Part shown: positions 24,974-33,971 of the stretch, in pieces | How positions within the stretch are numbered: position 1 is the stretch's first letter | Layout of the letters: each line of letters opens with the position of its first letter | Assembly (NCBI RefSeq): GCF_009905615.1 | Contig: NZ_JAAAKW010000024.1 | Span: 1 to 58,074, forward strand | Length of the DNA: 58,074 bases | Origin: Pseudomonas sp. SLFW | GTDB lineage: Bacteria > Pseudomonadota > Gammaproteobacteria > Pseudomonadales > Pseudomonadaceae | Reading direction: 5' to 3' | Program-made: the position numbers and the translations under genes | Notes under the pieces: generated by a model | The model's database searches: none | What the model was told of the DNA's origin: nothing | Seen by the model: the letters and a program-made list of their open reading frames with translations, nothing else

Positions 24974-25897
24974 ATGAGGTTTAACCGTTTGGACTTAAAC
25001 CAGTTGGTCGCGCTCGACGCCTTGTTGCGGGAAAAAAGCGTATCGAAAGCGGCAGAGCGGATTTATCTGAGCCAGTCCGCCATGAGCAATTCGCTGACCC
25101 GACTCAGAGAGTATTTTCAAGACGAACTGTTGGTGCCTACGGGCAGAAAAATGGTCATTACATCACTCGGTGAACGCCTGGCACCGGAAGTAAAGTCCAT
25201 TCTAATCAGCATTCAAAAAGTCACGCAGATCCGGGAAACGTTCGATATTTCAGAGGTCGATGCCGAGGTGTCGATCATTGTGTCCGACTACGTCAGCAGC
25301 GTGTTCATGCCGGCCGTGGTGCGGGCTGTGGCGTTGGAAGCCCCGAATGTCAGGATTCGCATGTCGATCCTGAACGGCTCCTATCTGGACCGCCTCGACC
25401 GGGGCGAAGTGGATTTCGTCATTGCCCCGGAGAACTTTACCCATCCCGCCCATCCCACCGAGTTTCTGTTCCAGGACCGTTTTTGTTGCGTGGCGTGGGA
25501 CCAGAACGCTGCCATCAAAGCAGGCGTGAAGTTCGAGGATTATCAAAAGCTGGGTCACGTGGTGACGCAAATCGAAGAGGGGCGTACGGCGTTGTTCGAA
25601 GACTGGTTCCTCGCCAAGTATGGAAAGGTCAGACGAATAGAAGTGATTTGTCCGTACTTCAGCTTATTGCCCAGTCTGGTCGTGGGCACGAACCGTATTG
25701 CCACGGTGCATCATGAACTGGCGAAGTTGTATCAGTCGACATTTCCCATCGCGATACACGAACTTCCAGTCGAGATGCCCATCTTCAAAGAGTACATTCA
25801 ATACCACAAATCCTTTGGCTCCGATCAGGTCTCCTTGTGGTTTCGCGATTTGTTGCATCGCGTCGCCGCGCAAATGAACAGTGGCGTCAAACAATAA
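24974..25897 (+). CDS. LysR-family regulator, NodD/NahR-like subgroup
   Basis: 307 aa. It opens MRFNRLDLNQLVALDALLREKSVSKAAERIYLSQSAMSNSLTRLREYFQDELLVPTGRKM, the form shared by NodD, NahR and LinR-like regulators, which answer flavonoids or aromatic compounds. The effector domain ends VSLWFRDLLHRVAAQ. It lies between the SMP-30-like gene (divergent) and the extradiol-dioxygenase-like gene (convergent), next to the large catabolic operon, so it is the obvious candidate for its activator. Target binding is not proven by sequence. Confidence 0.85.
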   Translation: MRFNRLDLNQLVALDALLREKSVSKAAERIYLSQSAMSNSLTRLREYFQDELLVPTGRKMVITSLGERLAPEVKSILISIQKVTQIRETFDISEVDAEVSIIVSDYVSSVFMPAVVRAVALEAPNVRIRMSILNGSYLDRLDRGEVDFVIAPENFTHPAHPTEFLFQDRFCCVAWDQNAAIKAGVKFEDYQKLGHVVTQIEEGRTALFEDWFLAKYGKVRRIEVICPYFSLLPSLVVGTNRIATVHHELAKLYQSTFPIAIHELPVEMPIFKEYIQYHKSFGSDQVSLWFRDLLHRVAAQMNSGVKQ

Positions 25898-25919
25898 AAA
25901 AACGATACCGATTCATCGG

Positions 25920-25950
25920 CGCCCGTCTTGCAATTTATGCAAGACGGGCG
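25920..25950. terminator. Bidirectional terminator
   Basis: CGCCCGTCTTGCA and its exact complement flank a 5-base ATTTA loop: a 13-bp stem between convergent genes, with an A-tract (25896-25903) on the left that reads as a U-tract for minus-strand transcripts. Confidence 0.8.
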
Positions 25951-25966
25951 ATTCAAACGCCGTCAG

Positions 25967-26953
25967 TTACTTGCTCTTGACGGTGGGCACGCTGCCTTCC
26001 AGGTATTTGACGACCCAGCCCGGTTCTTCTTTCAGGAACGGTGGGATGTTGTGTACATAATGCGCGAAGCCGAACGTCGGTTCCTCCCAGTCGCGGGGTA
26101 TCCAGTTATCGTCGACGTAATCGGCGTCCGCGCCATATTCGGCTTCTCCACCGGCCGGGCAGGGCACGTAGTAAAACAGCCCGGAATCGATGCGGTGGCG
26201 ACCCAACCCGAAATGGGATTTTTCCCAGCCCTTACGTTCCATGTAATTGGCGCCGACCATCAGTTCGTCAATATCCTCGACGCCGAAGTTGGCGTGATGA
26301 AAACGCACTTCCCCGACATTGCCACCGAAGGGCAGATTGGCGTTCAGGAAGAAGATGTTGTGGTGGTTGTTGGCCCCGTCCGCGCGGGCATAAATGCCGA
26401 AGGTGCGTTGGTGGTCCGACAGCCTGAACCCCAGCCGTTCCTTCATGAAGGCGAATGTCTTTTCGTAGTCTTGAACCGCGAACACCACGTGCTGGATCAC
26501 CTTGGGGCGTGCCCGCAGACGCCACTTGCGGTGCTGATTGAGCCGATTGATCCGGCCAGGTGAGTTCAGCGCATCGGGGGCCGTCAGTACGGTTTTCCGG
26601 GAGTAGACCCGAAGCGCCATCGCCAACCCGCAATCGGTCTGGAAATGCACAGTGCCGTCTGCATCGAACCTGAGGTCCCGGTCGCGCCCCAACTGCTGCG
26701 CCAACGCCTCCAGCGACGCCCGCGAGTCCACGCCCCAAATGGTTTCGAGCACGCCGCTGCCAATCACACTGGACGCGGGCAGCGACGGGTCGCCCAGCAG
26801 TCGAAGGACCACATGGGAGCCTTCCTCCAGCCGGAAGAGGCTGGAGTCGGTGTCCTGATGAATGAGCGGCAGGCCGAAGTCTTCAAAGAAGCGGGTTGAT
26901 TCGCTCAAATCCTCGACGCCATAGACCAGACTTTCTATTCCGATAATTGCCAT
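25967..26953 (-). CDS. Type I extradiol ring-cleavage dioxygenase-like protein (VOC)
   Basis: 328 aa in two VOC modules, the BphC plan. The C-terminal module has metal-ligand candidates His155 (IQHVVFAV), His219/His220 (FHHANFG) and Glu270/Glu272 (GGEAEYG). His253 (GRHRIDS) and Tyr261/262 lie where BphC has its acid-base His and Tyr, and an extra His pair (NNHHNIFF) aligns with the BphC active-site His. It probably cleaves a catechol or hydroxyquinol-type ring next to the hydroxyls with Fe(II) and O2. It is divergent from the FAD monooxygenase operon, which would supply the ortho-hydroxylated substrate. It lacks a signal peptide. Confidence 0.78.
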   Translation of the reverse strand: MAIIGIESLVYGVEDLSESTRFFEDFGLPLIHQDTDSSLFRLEEGSHVVLRLLGDPSLPASSVIGSGVLETIWGVDSRASLEALAQQLGRDRDLRFDADGTVHFQTDCGLAMALRVYSRKTVLTAPDALNSPGRINRLNQHRKWRLRARPKVIQHVVFAVQDYEKTFAFMKERLGFRLSDHQRTFGIYARADGANNHHNIFFLNANLPFGGNVGEVRFHHANFGVEDIDELMVGANYMERKGWEKSHFGLGRHRIDSGLFYYVPCPAGGEAEYGADADYVDDNWIPRDWEEPTFGFAHYVHNIPPFLKEEPGWVVKYLEGSVPTVKSK

Positions 26954-27436
26954 TGAATCACCCTCTGAGTGTCGTTTTTATTGTGTTCGGGGCGGCCGAA
27001 CGTTGAACCTGAACGTTCACGGAAACGGGTACTTGCCCGGCATTCGCGCTTGGCGGACGAACCTACGCTCAGGGCTAAACGATGAGGAGTGGATTGGATA
27101 AATACCTGCCATTCACCCGGCAAATAGCTGTTGAAGCGGCGGCCATTGATGACGCATCCACGAGACTGGCGAGAAGCGTGAAGAAACATTCACGGGGTCA
27201 ATACGAAGCATTTATACAAGCCATTTATCAGGGGCCGGGCAGCCCGATAGATTGGGCTCACAAATACAAAAAACCGATGGGCCAATCATCACCGGCTTAT
27301 CCTGACGTCGGAGCCAGACCTCATGTTTCTACACCCTGATTCGTTGCCCTCAGTTTCTGAAATGCCCCCTGAAATCGACCTTCACTGGCTGTCAGTGACT
27401 CTTCAGCCTGTTGTTGCCGATTAAAAGGATTCAGTC
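26954..27436. promoter_or_regulatory. 483-base divergent regulatory region of the catabolic island
   Basis: No convincing gene here; an 85-codon frame at 27082-27339 has no ribosome site or recognisable domain. GAACGTT occurs twice (26998-27004 and 27011-27017), 13 bases apart, the second within the palindrome GAACGTTC, about 50 bases from the dioxygenase start. GTGAA-N6-TTCAC lies at 27178-27193. AAGGA precedes the ATG at 27437. These are candidate LysR sites for both directions. Confidence 0.5.
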
Positions 27437-28570
27437 ATGGGATGCGTTAATAAAGTTCTGATCGTGGGCGGTGGAATCGGTGGTCTCGCAGCGGCCATCG
27501 CGATGCGCCAAAAAGGCATCGAAGTGGACCTGGTCGAGATCAAGACCGAGTGGACCGTTTACGGCGTGGGGATCATCCAGCCGTCCAATGCCCTGCGTGC
27601 GTTGTCGAAAATCGGCCTGGCCCAGCGCTGCATCGACAACGGATGGCCGTTCGAAGGCTGGCAGCTCTTCACGCAAGAAGGTGAGTTGCTCCACTCCGTG
27701 CCGACACCCCGCGCTGAAGGCGCCGACTGTCCGCCGAACAACGGGATCACCCGGCCCATCCTCCACGACATGCTGTCGCAGACGGCCATCGAGCACGGTG
27801 TCCGCGTCGAGTTGGGAACTTCCGTGGAGGCGATCACGCAAACGACCGAATCCGCCCACGTGACCTTCACCGATGGGCGCCAAGCCCACTATGACTTGGT
27901 GGTCGGCGCCGATGGCGTGTACTCGAAAGTTCGCGATCTGATGTTCGGTCGCACCGAGCTCAAGTTCGTCGGGCAGGCGGTGTGGCGCTTCATCACCGAG
28001 CGTCCGAAGGACATGCGCTGGGGCGGGATTTATTACGGTCATCGCAACAAGGTCGGGCTGGTCCCTCTCAGCGAAGAGTTGATGTACCTGTTCCTGGTCA
28101 CCGCCGAGCCGGGCAATCCGCGCAAGCCGCTGGATCAACTGCACACCCTGTTGGGCGAACACTTGCAGGATTATTCCGGCCTGATCGCTGAGCTGGCCCA
28201 GCGTGTGACCGATCCGGCCCAGGTCGTCTACAAGCCCATCGAAGAGCTGTTCGTCGAAGGCTCCTGGCACCGTGGTCGCGTCGTGTTGTTGGGTGACGCG
28301 GCCCACGCTTCCAGCCCGCACCTGGCGGCAGGCGCCGCGATGGCGCTGGAAGATGCGGTGTTATTGGGCGACCTGCTCGACGAACATCAGGGCCTTGAAA
28401 GCGCCCTGAGCGCTTACGACGTCCGGCGTCAGCCTCGCTGCCGCAACGTCACCGACGCGTGCGGAAAATTGATCGAAGCCGAACTTCAGCAATGGGCCGG
28501 TCAGGCGCCTACCCATGACGCAGGCCAAGTGTTCGGCGAAGCGCTGAGAGACCTCGCGCGCCCGTTTTAA
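27437..28570 (+). CDS. FAD-dependent aromatic monooxygenase (PHBH fold)
   Basis: 377 aa. Dinucleotide motif VLIVGGGIGGLAAAIA at residues 7-22, the DG motif in VVGADGVYSKVRD, and the FAD ribityl motif RVVLLGDAAHASSPHLAAGAAMALEDA. This is a single-component class A flavoprotein hydroxylase of 3-hydroxybenzoate/salicylate-hydroxylase type, inserting one hydroxyl next to a phenolic OH using NAD(P)H and O2. It is first in the nine-gene operon and divergent from the extradiol dioxygenase, the classic hydroxylate-then-cleave pairing. Substrate unknown. Confidence 0.85.
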   Translation: MGCVNKVLIVGGGIGGLAAAIAMRQKGIEVDLVEIKTEWTVYGVGIIQPSNALRALSKIGLAQRCIDNGWPFEGWQLFTQEGELLHSVPTPRAEGADCPPNNGITRPILHDMLSQTAIEHGVRVELGTSVEAITQTTESAHVTFTDGRQAHYDLVVGADGVYSKVRDLMFGRTELKFVGQAVWRFITERPKDMRWGGIYYGHRNKVGLVPLSEELMYLFLVTAEPGNPRKPLDQLHTLLGEHLQDYSGLIAELAQRVTDPAQVVYKPIEELFVEGSWHRGRVVLLGDAAHASSPHLAAGAAMALEDAVLLGDLLDEHQGLESALSAYDVRRQPRCRNVTDACGKLIEAELQQWAGQAPTHDAGQVFGEALRDLARPF

Positions 28571-28687
28571 GTTCGCATCAGGGGTACTGTGATCGTTGCA
28601 CTTCCCGTGTCGCGTATTGATCGCGGCGCGCGGACCTGTGCGCGTCCATGACCGTGCCCATTATTCAGATTGGCTGGAGTTGTCGAC

Positions 28688-29881
28688 ATGCTTGAATACT
28701 TTCCAACGAACTATGTATGGAACCTGGCGACCAATATTTCATTGAACACCGGTGGCCATTTCGGTGAGGTGCACGCTATTTGTCAGTCGCTCATCGACGT
28801 GTCAAAACGGGGCGATGACGAGGGCAGCCTGGCGTTTTACGAAGCCTGGAGCGCTCGCGCCAACACGTTGATCGAGTTGGCACAGGAAGACGTGGCGGCG
28901 GGGCACTTGTTGAGCGCGGGCACTAAATACGGTCGCGCCTCCAACTATTACCTGACGGCAGAACGCATGTTGTCGCAGGAATTCCCGCAGCGTGAGACCG
29001 CGTACAAAAAGAGCATTGAGTGCTTTGAAAAGTTCGTGCACTTGAGCCAGGAAAACTGCGAAATCATCGAAGTGCCCTATAACGGCAGTTATTTGCCCGC
29101 GCTGTTCGTCAAAGCGGAAGGTGTGAACGGCAAGCCTGCGCCGGTGATGGCACTGTTCAACGGCCTCGACAGTTTCAAAGAGATGATTTACGGCTCGGGG
29201 CTCGCCCAGCAACTGGCTCGTCGCGGCATCTCCAGCATCATCGTGGACCAACCGGGAGCAGGGGGCGCCATTCGCCTGCACGGCCACACCGCTGTCATTG
29301 AAAGTGAGCTGTGGGCTGGCGCAGTCGTCGATTATCTCGAAACCCGCAGCGACATCGATCCAGCCCTGATCGGCATCTCGGCCTGGTCCCTCGGCGGCTA
29401 CTACGCCCCTCGTGCGGCAGCTTTCGAAAAGCGCTTCAAGTTGTGCGTCGCCTGGGGCGCCAATCACAACTGGGGCGAAGTCCAGAAACAGCGTCAGGCC
29501 CGTGAAGGCGCGAACCCGGTGCCTCATTACTGGGAACACGTGCAATGGGTCTGGGGCGAAAACAGCATGGACGCGTTCATGGCCATGGCCCCTCGGGTGA
29601 CCCTCAATGGCGTGGTGGACAAGATCACCGTGCCGTTCCTGGTGTTGCACGGCAGCAACGACCGCCAGATCAACGTGAAGTACGCCCACCAGTCCTACGA
29701 GCAAGCGGTCAACAGCCCACGGCGCGAACTGAAGATTTTCACCGAGCGCGAAGGCGGGGTAGAGCATTGCGGTGCGGACAACATGTCCAACGCCCGGGAC
29801 TACCTCGTGGACTGGGTCAGGGACGTGTTCAACGACCTGACGGCTCAGCGCACGCCAGCGCTTCAAGCGAAGGTCGGGTAA
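28688..29881 (+). CDS. Alpha/beta hydrolase resembling C-C-bond hydrolases (dihydropseudooxynicotine-hydrolase type)
   Basis: About 397 aa from the ATG at 28688. A helical N-terminal cap (residues 1-120) precedes the alpha/beta core, as in 2,6-dihydropseudooxynicotine hydrolase and FrsA-like proteins. Catalytic triad candidates: Ser234 (SAWSLGG), Asp325 (HGSNDRQ) and His360 (GGVEHCG). Glu165 in GLDSFKEM sits where that C-C hydrolase has a key Glu. It may split a beta-diketone or acyl side chain released by ring cleavage. It lies 117 bases after the monooxygenase and 3 bases before the next gene. Confidence 0.75.
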   Translation: MLEYFPTNYVWNLATNISLNTGGHFGEVHAICQSLIDVSKRGDDEGSLAFYEAWSARANTLIELAQEDVAAGHLLSAGTKYGRASNYYLTAERMLSQEFPQRETAYKKSIECFEKFVHLSQENCEIIEVPYNGSYLPALFVKAEGVNGKPAPVMALFNGLDSFKEMIYGSGLAQQLARRGISSIIVDQPGAGGAIRLHGHTAVIESELWAGAVVDYLETRSDIDPALIGISAWSLGGYYAPRAAAFEKRFKLCVAWGANHNWGEVQKQRQAREGANPVPHYWEHVQWVWGENSMDAFMAMAPRVTLNGVVDKITVPFLVLHGSNDRQINVKYAHQSYEQAVNSPRRELKIFTEREGGVEHCGADNMSNARDYLVDWVRDVFNDLTAQRTPALQAKVG

Positions 29882-29884
29882 CCC

Positions 29885-30820
29885 ATGAAAAACATCAAAG
29901 GCAAAGTGGTCATCACCTGCGCCGTGACCGGCGGCGTCCACACCCCGAGCATGTCGCCGCATTTGCCGGTGACGGCGCAGCAGATTTCCGACGCGGCGAT
30001 CGGTGCCGTGCAGGCGGGCGCGTCCATCGTGCACTTGCATGCCCGCGATCCGTTGACCGGGCGCTCGAGTCAAGACCCGGCGCTGTTCCGCGAATTCGTC
30101 GGCACGATCAAGGCGCAGTGCGACGGCATCATCAACATCACTACCGGCGGCGCGCCGACCATGGGTGTCGACGAACGTCTGCAACCCGCGTTGCAGCTGG
30201 CGCCGGAGCTGGCGTCGCTGAACATGGGCTCCATGAACTTCGCGCTGTTTCCGATGCTGAACCGCTACAAGGATTTCCAGCACGACTGGGAAGCGAAGTA
30301 CCTGGAAAGCACGCGGGACACGGTGTTCCGCAACACCTTCAAGGACATCGAAAACATCCTGCGTGCCTGTTCGGACCAAGGCACGCGCTTCGAATTCGAG
30401 TGCTACGACACGTCCCATCTCTACAACCTGGCGCACTTCCTGGACCGCAAGCTGGTGACCCCGCCGCTGTTCGTGCAGACGGTGTTCGGGATTCTCGGCG
30501 GCATCGGCCCGCATCCAGACGATGTGGCGCACATGAAGCGCACGGCGGATCGGCTGTTCGGTGACGACTTCGTGTGGTCGGTGCTGGGGGCCGGTCGTGC
30601 ACAGATGCCCACCGCTGCCATTTCGGCGGCCAACGGCGGGAACGTCCGGGTCGGTCTCGAAGATTCGCTGTGGGACCAGCAGGGCCAATTGGCCCGGGAA
30701 AACGCGGACCAGGTGCGCCGGGTGCGCAAGATCATCGAAGGCCTGGCCCTCGATGTTGCCACGCCGGAAGAGGCCCGGCAGTTGCTCGCCCTCAAGGGCG
30801 CCAGCCACGTGAATTTCTGA
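29885..30820 (+). CDS. Beta-keto acid cleavage enzyme (BKACE, DUF849)
   Basis: 311 aa. BKACE proteins use zinc to condense a beta-keto acid with acetyl-CoA, giving acetoacetate and a new acyl-CoA. Zinc ligands His50 and His52 (IVHLHARDP) and Glu259 (GLEDSLW) are present, with TTGGAPT and the late GGNVRVGLED segment intact. It would turn a beta-keto acid from the preceding hydrolase into a CoA ester for central metabolism. It follows the hydrolase by 3 bases. The specificity pocket cannot be assigned by eye. Confidence 0.85.
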   Translation: MKNIKGKVVITCAVTGGVHTPSMSPHLPVTAQQISDAAIGAVQAGASIVHLHARDPLTGRSSQDPALFREFVGTIKAQCDGIINITTGGAPTMGVDERLQPALQLAPELASLNMGSMNFALFPMLNRYKDFQHDWEAKYLESTRDTVFRNTFKDIENILRACSDQGTRFEFECYDTSHLYNLAHFLDRKLVTPPLFVQTVFGILGGIGPHPDDVAHMKRTADRLFGDDFVWSVLGAGRAQMPTAAISAANGGNVRVGLEDSLWDQQGQLARENADQVRRVRKIIEGLALDVATPEEARQLLALKGASHVNF

Positions 30821-30911
30821 CGCTCACGAACCGGAGCGTTTGAAACGGCATTGAAAGCCTGTAGTGCACCACGACGTAGTTCAGACAACTAAAATAAAAA
30901 CGGTATCTGCC

Positions 30912-32540
30912 ATGCACCTCATTTATAAGCGTTTTGCCCGTCCGACCCAGATGACGTTGCTGTTCGGCACGTTCTCCATCATGGCCCCGTTCGCCTCCGG
31001 GTTTGAATTCAAGTTCGAAGACACGGGCGTCAAAGGCTATTGGGACAACACCCTCAAGTACAGCACGGCGTACCGGCTGCACGGCCAGGATCGCTCATTG
31101 ACGTCCGATGCCAACGCCGATGATGGCGACCGCAACTTCGACAAGGGCATCACCTCCAACCGGGTCGACCTGTTCACCGAGTTGGGGATGAGCTATCAGG
31201 GCTTCGGATTTCGCACGACGGGCGCCGCCTGGTACGACAGCGTTTACAACGGGCGCAACGACAACTCATCCAATACCGTCAACCACCTGGGCAGAAACGA
31301 CGGGTTTGACGACGAGACCGAAAAGCTCGCGGGGCGCAAGGCCGAGCTGCTCGACGCGTTTGTCTACGGCAGCACCGATATCGGCGGGCATAACACCTCG
31401 TTCCGGTTGGGCAAGCACACGTTGTTGTGGGGGCAGAGCCTGCTGTTCCCCACCAACGGCATCGCCTACGGCCAGGCGCCTATCGACGTGTCTAAAGCGC
31501 TGTCGGTGCCCAATACCCGGGCCGCCGAATTGTTCATGCCGGTCAATCAACTGTCGATGCAATTCCAGTTCAACGACAGCATGAGCATGGCGGCGTTTTA
31601 CCAACTGGATTGGGAGCGCACCCGCCTGGCGCCCTCGGGCAGTTTCTTCAGCACCGCCGACATCGTCGGCGACGGCAACAAGCGGATCATCGTGGGGCAA
31701 AACCCGGTGATCGGCGACGCGGACGGCAACATCTCGCTCTATCGCGGCAAAAGTCGCGACGCCAGCAAGTCCGGCCAGTTTGGCGTGGCGCTGAACTTCA
31801 ACCCCGGTCAAGGCGCAACGGAGTACAGCCTGTTCGCCTTGCGCTTCAATAACCGTCTTCCGCAAATCTACGCCTACCAAGGCAAGAATTTCGGGGCCAA
31901 CCCTGGCCAGGTGGGTGAGTTCGCCGAGGTGTATTCCGAAGGCGTGAAAATGCTCGGTGCCAGTTTCAGCACCAGCGTCGGTGAAGCGAACTTTGCCGGT
32001 GAAATGTCGACGCGCTACGACATGCCGCTGCGCAAGTTGGGGCCGGTGTTCGTCGACGTTGACGATGACAGCCGCGACCGACATGCACTGGGTCGAACCG
32101 CCCATGCCCAGTTGTCGACCATCTACCTGGTGCCGCGCACGCCCCTGTGGGAGTCCGCCAGCCTGATCGGTGAAGTGGCGTGGCACCGGTTGCTGGCCGT
32201 GACCAAAAACCGTGAACAGTTCGATGCCAAGGACTTCACCGACAGTGCCACCGGCGTGCGCTTCGTCCTGGAGCCCAGCTATTACCAGGCGGCACCGGGG
32301 CTGGATCTGTTCGTGCCTGTCGGCATGGGCTACACCCACGGCAAATCCCCGACCGACGCGGCCTTCAACAACTACAACGCCGATGGTGGCGGCGACATGA
32401 GCATCGGCCTGCGCGGCGTCTACGACGGCGTCTGGAACGGCCTGCTCAACTTCACCCATTACTACGGCAGCTCCAACAGTGCCGACAATGCCTACGGGGA
32501 CCGGGACTTCATTTCGTTCTCCATTCAGCGGGCGTTCTAA
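30912..32540 (+). CDS. DUF1302 outer-membrane protein
   Basis: About 542 aa from the ATG at 30912. A signal peptide-like N-terminus (MTLLFGTFSIMAPFASGFEF) is followed by DTGVKGYWDNTLKYSTAYRL and many alternating amphipathic strands with Tyr/Asp turns, ending in a terminal Phe (SIQRAF) as outer-membrane barrels do. DUF1302 proteins accompany DUF1329, YCF48-type and MMPL genes near catabolic genes for hydrophobic compounds. Likely an outer-membrane entry or efflux channel for the substrate. The exact role is unknown in the family. Confidence 0.8.
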   Translation: MHLIYKRFARPTQMTLLFGTFSIMAPFASGFEFKFEDTGVKGYWDNTLKYSTAYRLHGQDRSLTSDANADDGDRNFDKGITSNRVDLFTELGMSYQGFGFRTTGAAWYDSVYNGRNDNSSNTVNHLGRNDGFDDETEKLAGRKAELLDAFVYGSTDIGGHNTSFRLGKHTLLWGQSLLFPTNGIAYGQAPIDVSKALSVPNTRAAELFMPVNQLSMQFQFNDSMSMAAFYQLDWERTRLAPSGSFFSTADIVGDGNKRIIVGQNPVIGDADGNISLYRGKSRDASKSGQFGVALNFNPGQGATEYSLFALRFNNRLPQIYAYQGKNFGANPGQVGEFAEVYSEGVKMLGASFSTSVGEANFAGEMSTRYDMPLRKLGPVFVDVDDDSRDRHALGRTAHAQLSTIYLVPRTPLWESASLIGEVAWHRLLAVTKNREQFDAKDFTDSATGVRFVLEPSYYQAAPGLDLFVPVGMGYTHGKSPTDAAFNNYNADGGGDMSIGLRGVYDGVWNGLLNFTHYYGSSNSADNAYGDRDFISFSIQRAF

Positions 32541-32571
32541 ATCCAGAATGATAAGAACCGAGGATTTTTCC

Positions 32572-33924
32572 ATGAAACTGTGTTCAGCCTTTGCCATTGG
32601 CGTGTTGTGTTCAAGTGTCGGCCTGGCCCACGCCGCCGTCAGCCCTCAGGAAGCCGCTCAGTTGAATACGACGCTGACGCCGCTGGGCGGAGAGCGCGCC
32701 GCGAGTGCGGACGGCAAGATCCCGGCGTGGACCGGCGGGTACACCACGGTCGATCCGAATTACAAATCCGGCGGCAAGCGAGGCGACCCGTTCGCGGGGG
32801 AAAAACCGCTGTTCAGCATCACCGGCAAAAACGCGGCGGACTACAAGGCGAACCTGACCGAAGGCCAGTTGGCGATGCTCGCCAAGTACCCGGACTATCG
32901 CATCGACGTGTACCCGACTCACCGTACGGCCGCTGCGCCGAAATGGGTCTATGAAAACACCCTGCGCAATGCCACCGAGGCCAAGTTGGTCAAAGACGGT
33001 TTTGCGGTGGAAGGGGCCTATGGCGGCACGCCGTTTCCGATCCCGAAAAACGGCAACGAAGCCATGTGGAACCACATGCTGCGCTGGCAGGGCGAAAGCC
33101 TCACGTTCGAATTCAGCGCCTACAACGGCACGACCTCGGGTCGTACCGTGCTGACTTCGACGAACAATGCCTACTACCAGTTTCCGTATTACCAGAAGGA
33201 TGGCCGGGACAGCTTCAACGGTATTTATCGCCAACTGAAACTGGTGCCGACTGCGCCGCCGTTGCAGGCCGGTCAATCGATTCTCGCCATCGACCCGCTG
33301 GACCAGATCGCCCAAGGCCGTCCGACCTGGCAGTACCTCACCGGCCAGCGCCGCACCCGCAAGCTGCCCAATGCCGCCTACGACACGCCGTCGTTCGTCA
33401 CCTCCGGGCAGATGAACTTCGACGAGGTGTACATGTTTGAAGGCCCGATGGACCGCTACAAGTGGAAGCTGGTCGGCAAGCAGGAAGTCTTCGTGCCGTA
33501 CAACAATAACAAGGCCCTGCAACCGGCCAAGGACGCTGACGTGCTGGGCGAGCATTTCCTCAACCCGGATCACGTGCGCTGGGAACTGCACCGCGCCTGG
33601 ATCGTGGAAGCGGAACTCGCGCCCGGCATGCGCCACGTGATGCCCAAACGTCGCTTCTACCTCGACGAAGACACCTGGCAGGCCATGCTCGCCGACAGCT
33701 GGGACGCCAACGGCAAACTGTGGAAAACCGGCTACATGCAGAACGTCGTCCTGCCGGATTTGCCGGGCACCATCAACAGCAGTTTCGGCGTCTACGACTT
33801 GCTGAGCGGCGGCTGGTTCGCCAACAACATCCAGAACGGTTATCAGGACCAGATGACGGTTCATGCTCCCTGGCCCAACTCGTTTTTCACGGCGGACTCG
33901 CTGTCCAGTGAAGGCGTTCGCTGA
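32572..33924 (+). CDS. DUF1329 periplasmic LolB-like protein
   Basis: About 450 aa; ATG at 32572 after GAGGA. Signal peptide MKLCSAFAIGVLCSSVGLAHA, then the DUF1329 opening VSPQEAAQLNTTLTPLGGERAASADGKIPAWTGG. The fold is LolB/LppX-like with a hydrophobic cavity, suited to carrying a lipophilic molecule across the periplasm. It is 31 bases from the DUF1302 gene. A GC-rich hairpin with a GCAA loop lies directly after its stop. Confidence 0.82.
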   Translation: MKLCSAFAIGVLCSSVGLAHAAVSPQEAAQLNTTLTPLGGERAASADGKIPAWTGGYTTVDPNYKSGGKRGDPFAGEKPLFSITGKNAADYKANLTEGQLAMLAKYPDYRIDVYPTHRTAAAPKWVYENTLRNATEAKLVKDGFAVEGAYGGTPFPIPKNGNEAMWNHMLRWQGESLTFEFSAYNGTTSGRTVLTSTNNAYYQFPYYQKDGRDSFNGIYRQLKLVPTAPPLQAGQSILAIDPLDQIAQGRPTWQYLTGQRRTRKLPNAAYDTPSFVTSGQMNFDEVYMFEGPMDRYKWKLVGKQEVFVPYNNNKALQPAKDADVLGEHFLNPDHVRWELHRAWIVEAELAPGMRHVMPKRRFYLDEDTWQAMLADSWDANGKLWKTGYMQNVVLPDLPGTINSSFGVYDLLSGGWFANNIQNGYQDQMTVHAPWPNSFFTADSLSSEGVR

Positions 33925-33932
33925 GGTCCATC

Positions 33933-33952
33933 CGCGCCGCGCAAGCGGCGCG
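33933..33952 (+). other. Intercistronic GCAA-loop hairpin
   Basis: CGCGCCGC-GCAA-GCGGCGCG: an 8-bp GC stem with a GNRA-type tetraloop, 8 bases after the DUF1329 stop. It has no T-run, so it more likely sets mRNA stability or partial attenuation inside the operon than full termination. Confidence 0.55.
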
Positions 33953-33971
33953 AATGACTGGAGTATCTGAC

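Noticed and set aside
27082..27339. Possible 85-residue protein in the divergent gap
   Set aside because: No ribosome site, no recognisable domain, and it would occupy the regulatory region of two divergent units.
28802..30808. 668-codon antisense open frame across the hydrolase and BKACE genes
   Set aside because: Covers two genes with clear catalytic motifs on the plus strand; high GC makes long antisense frames common.
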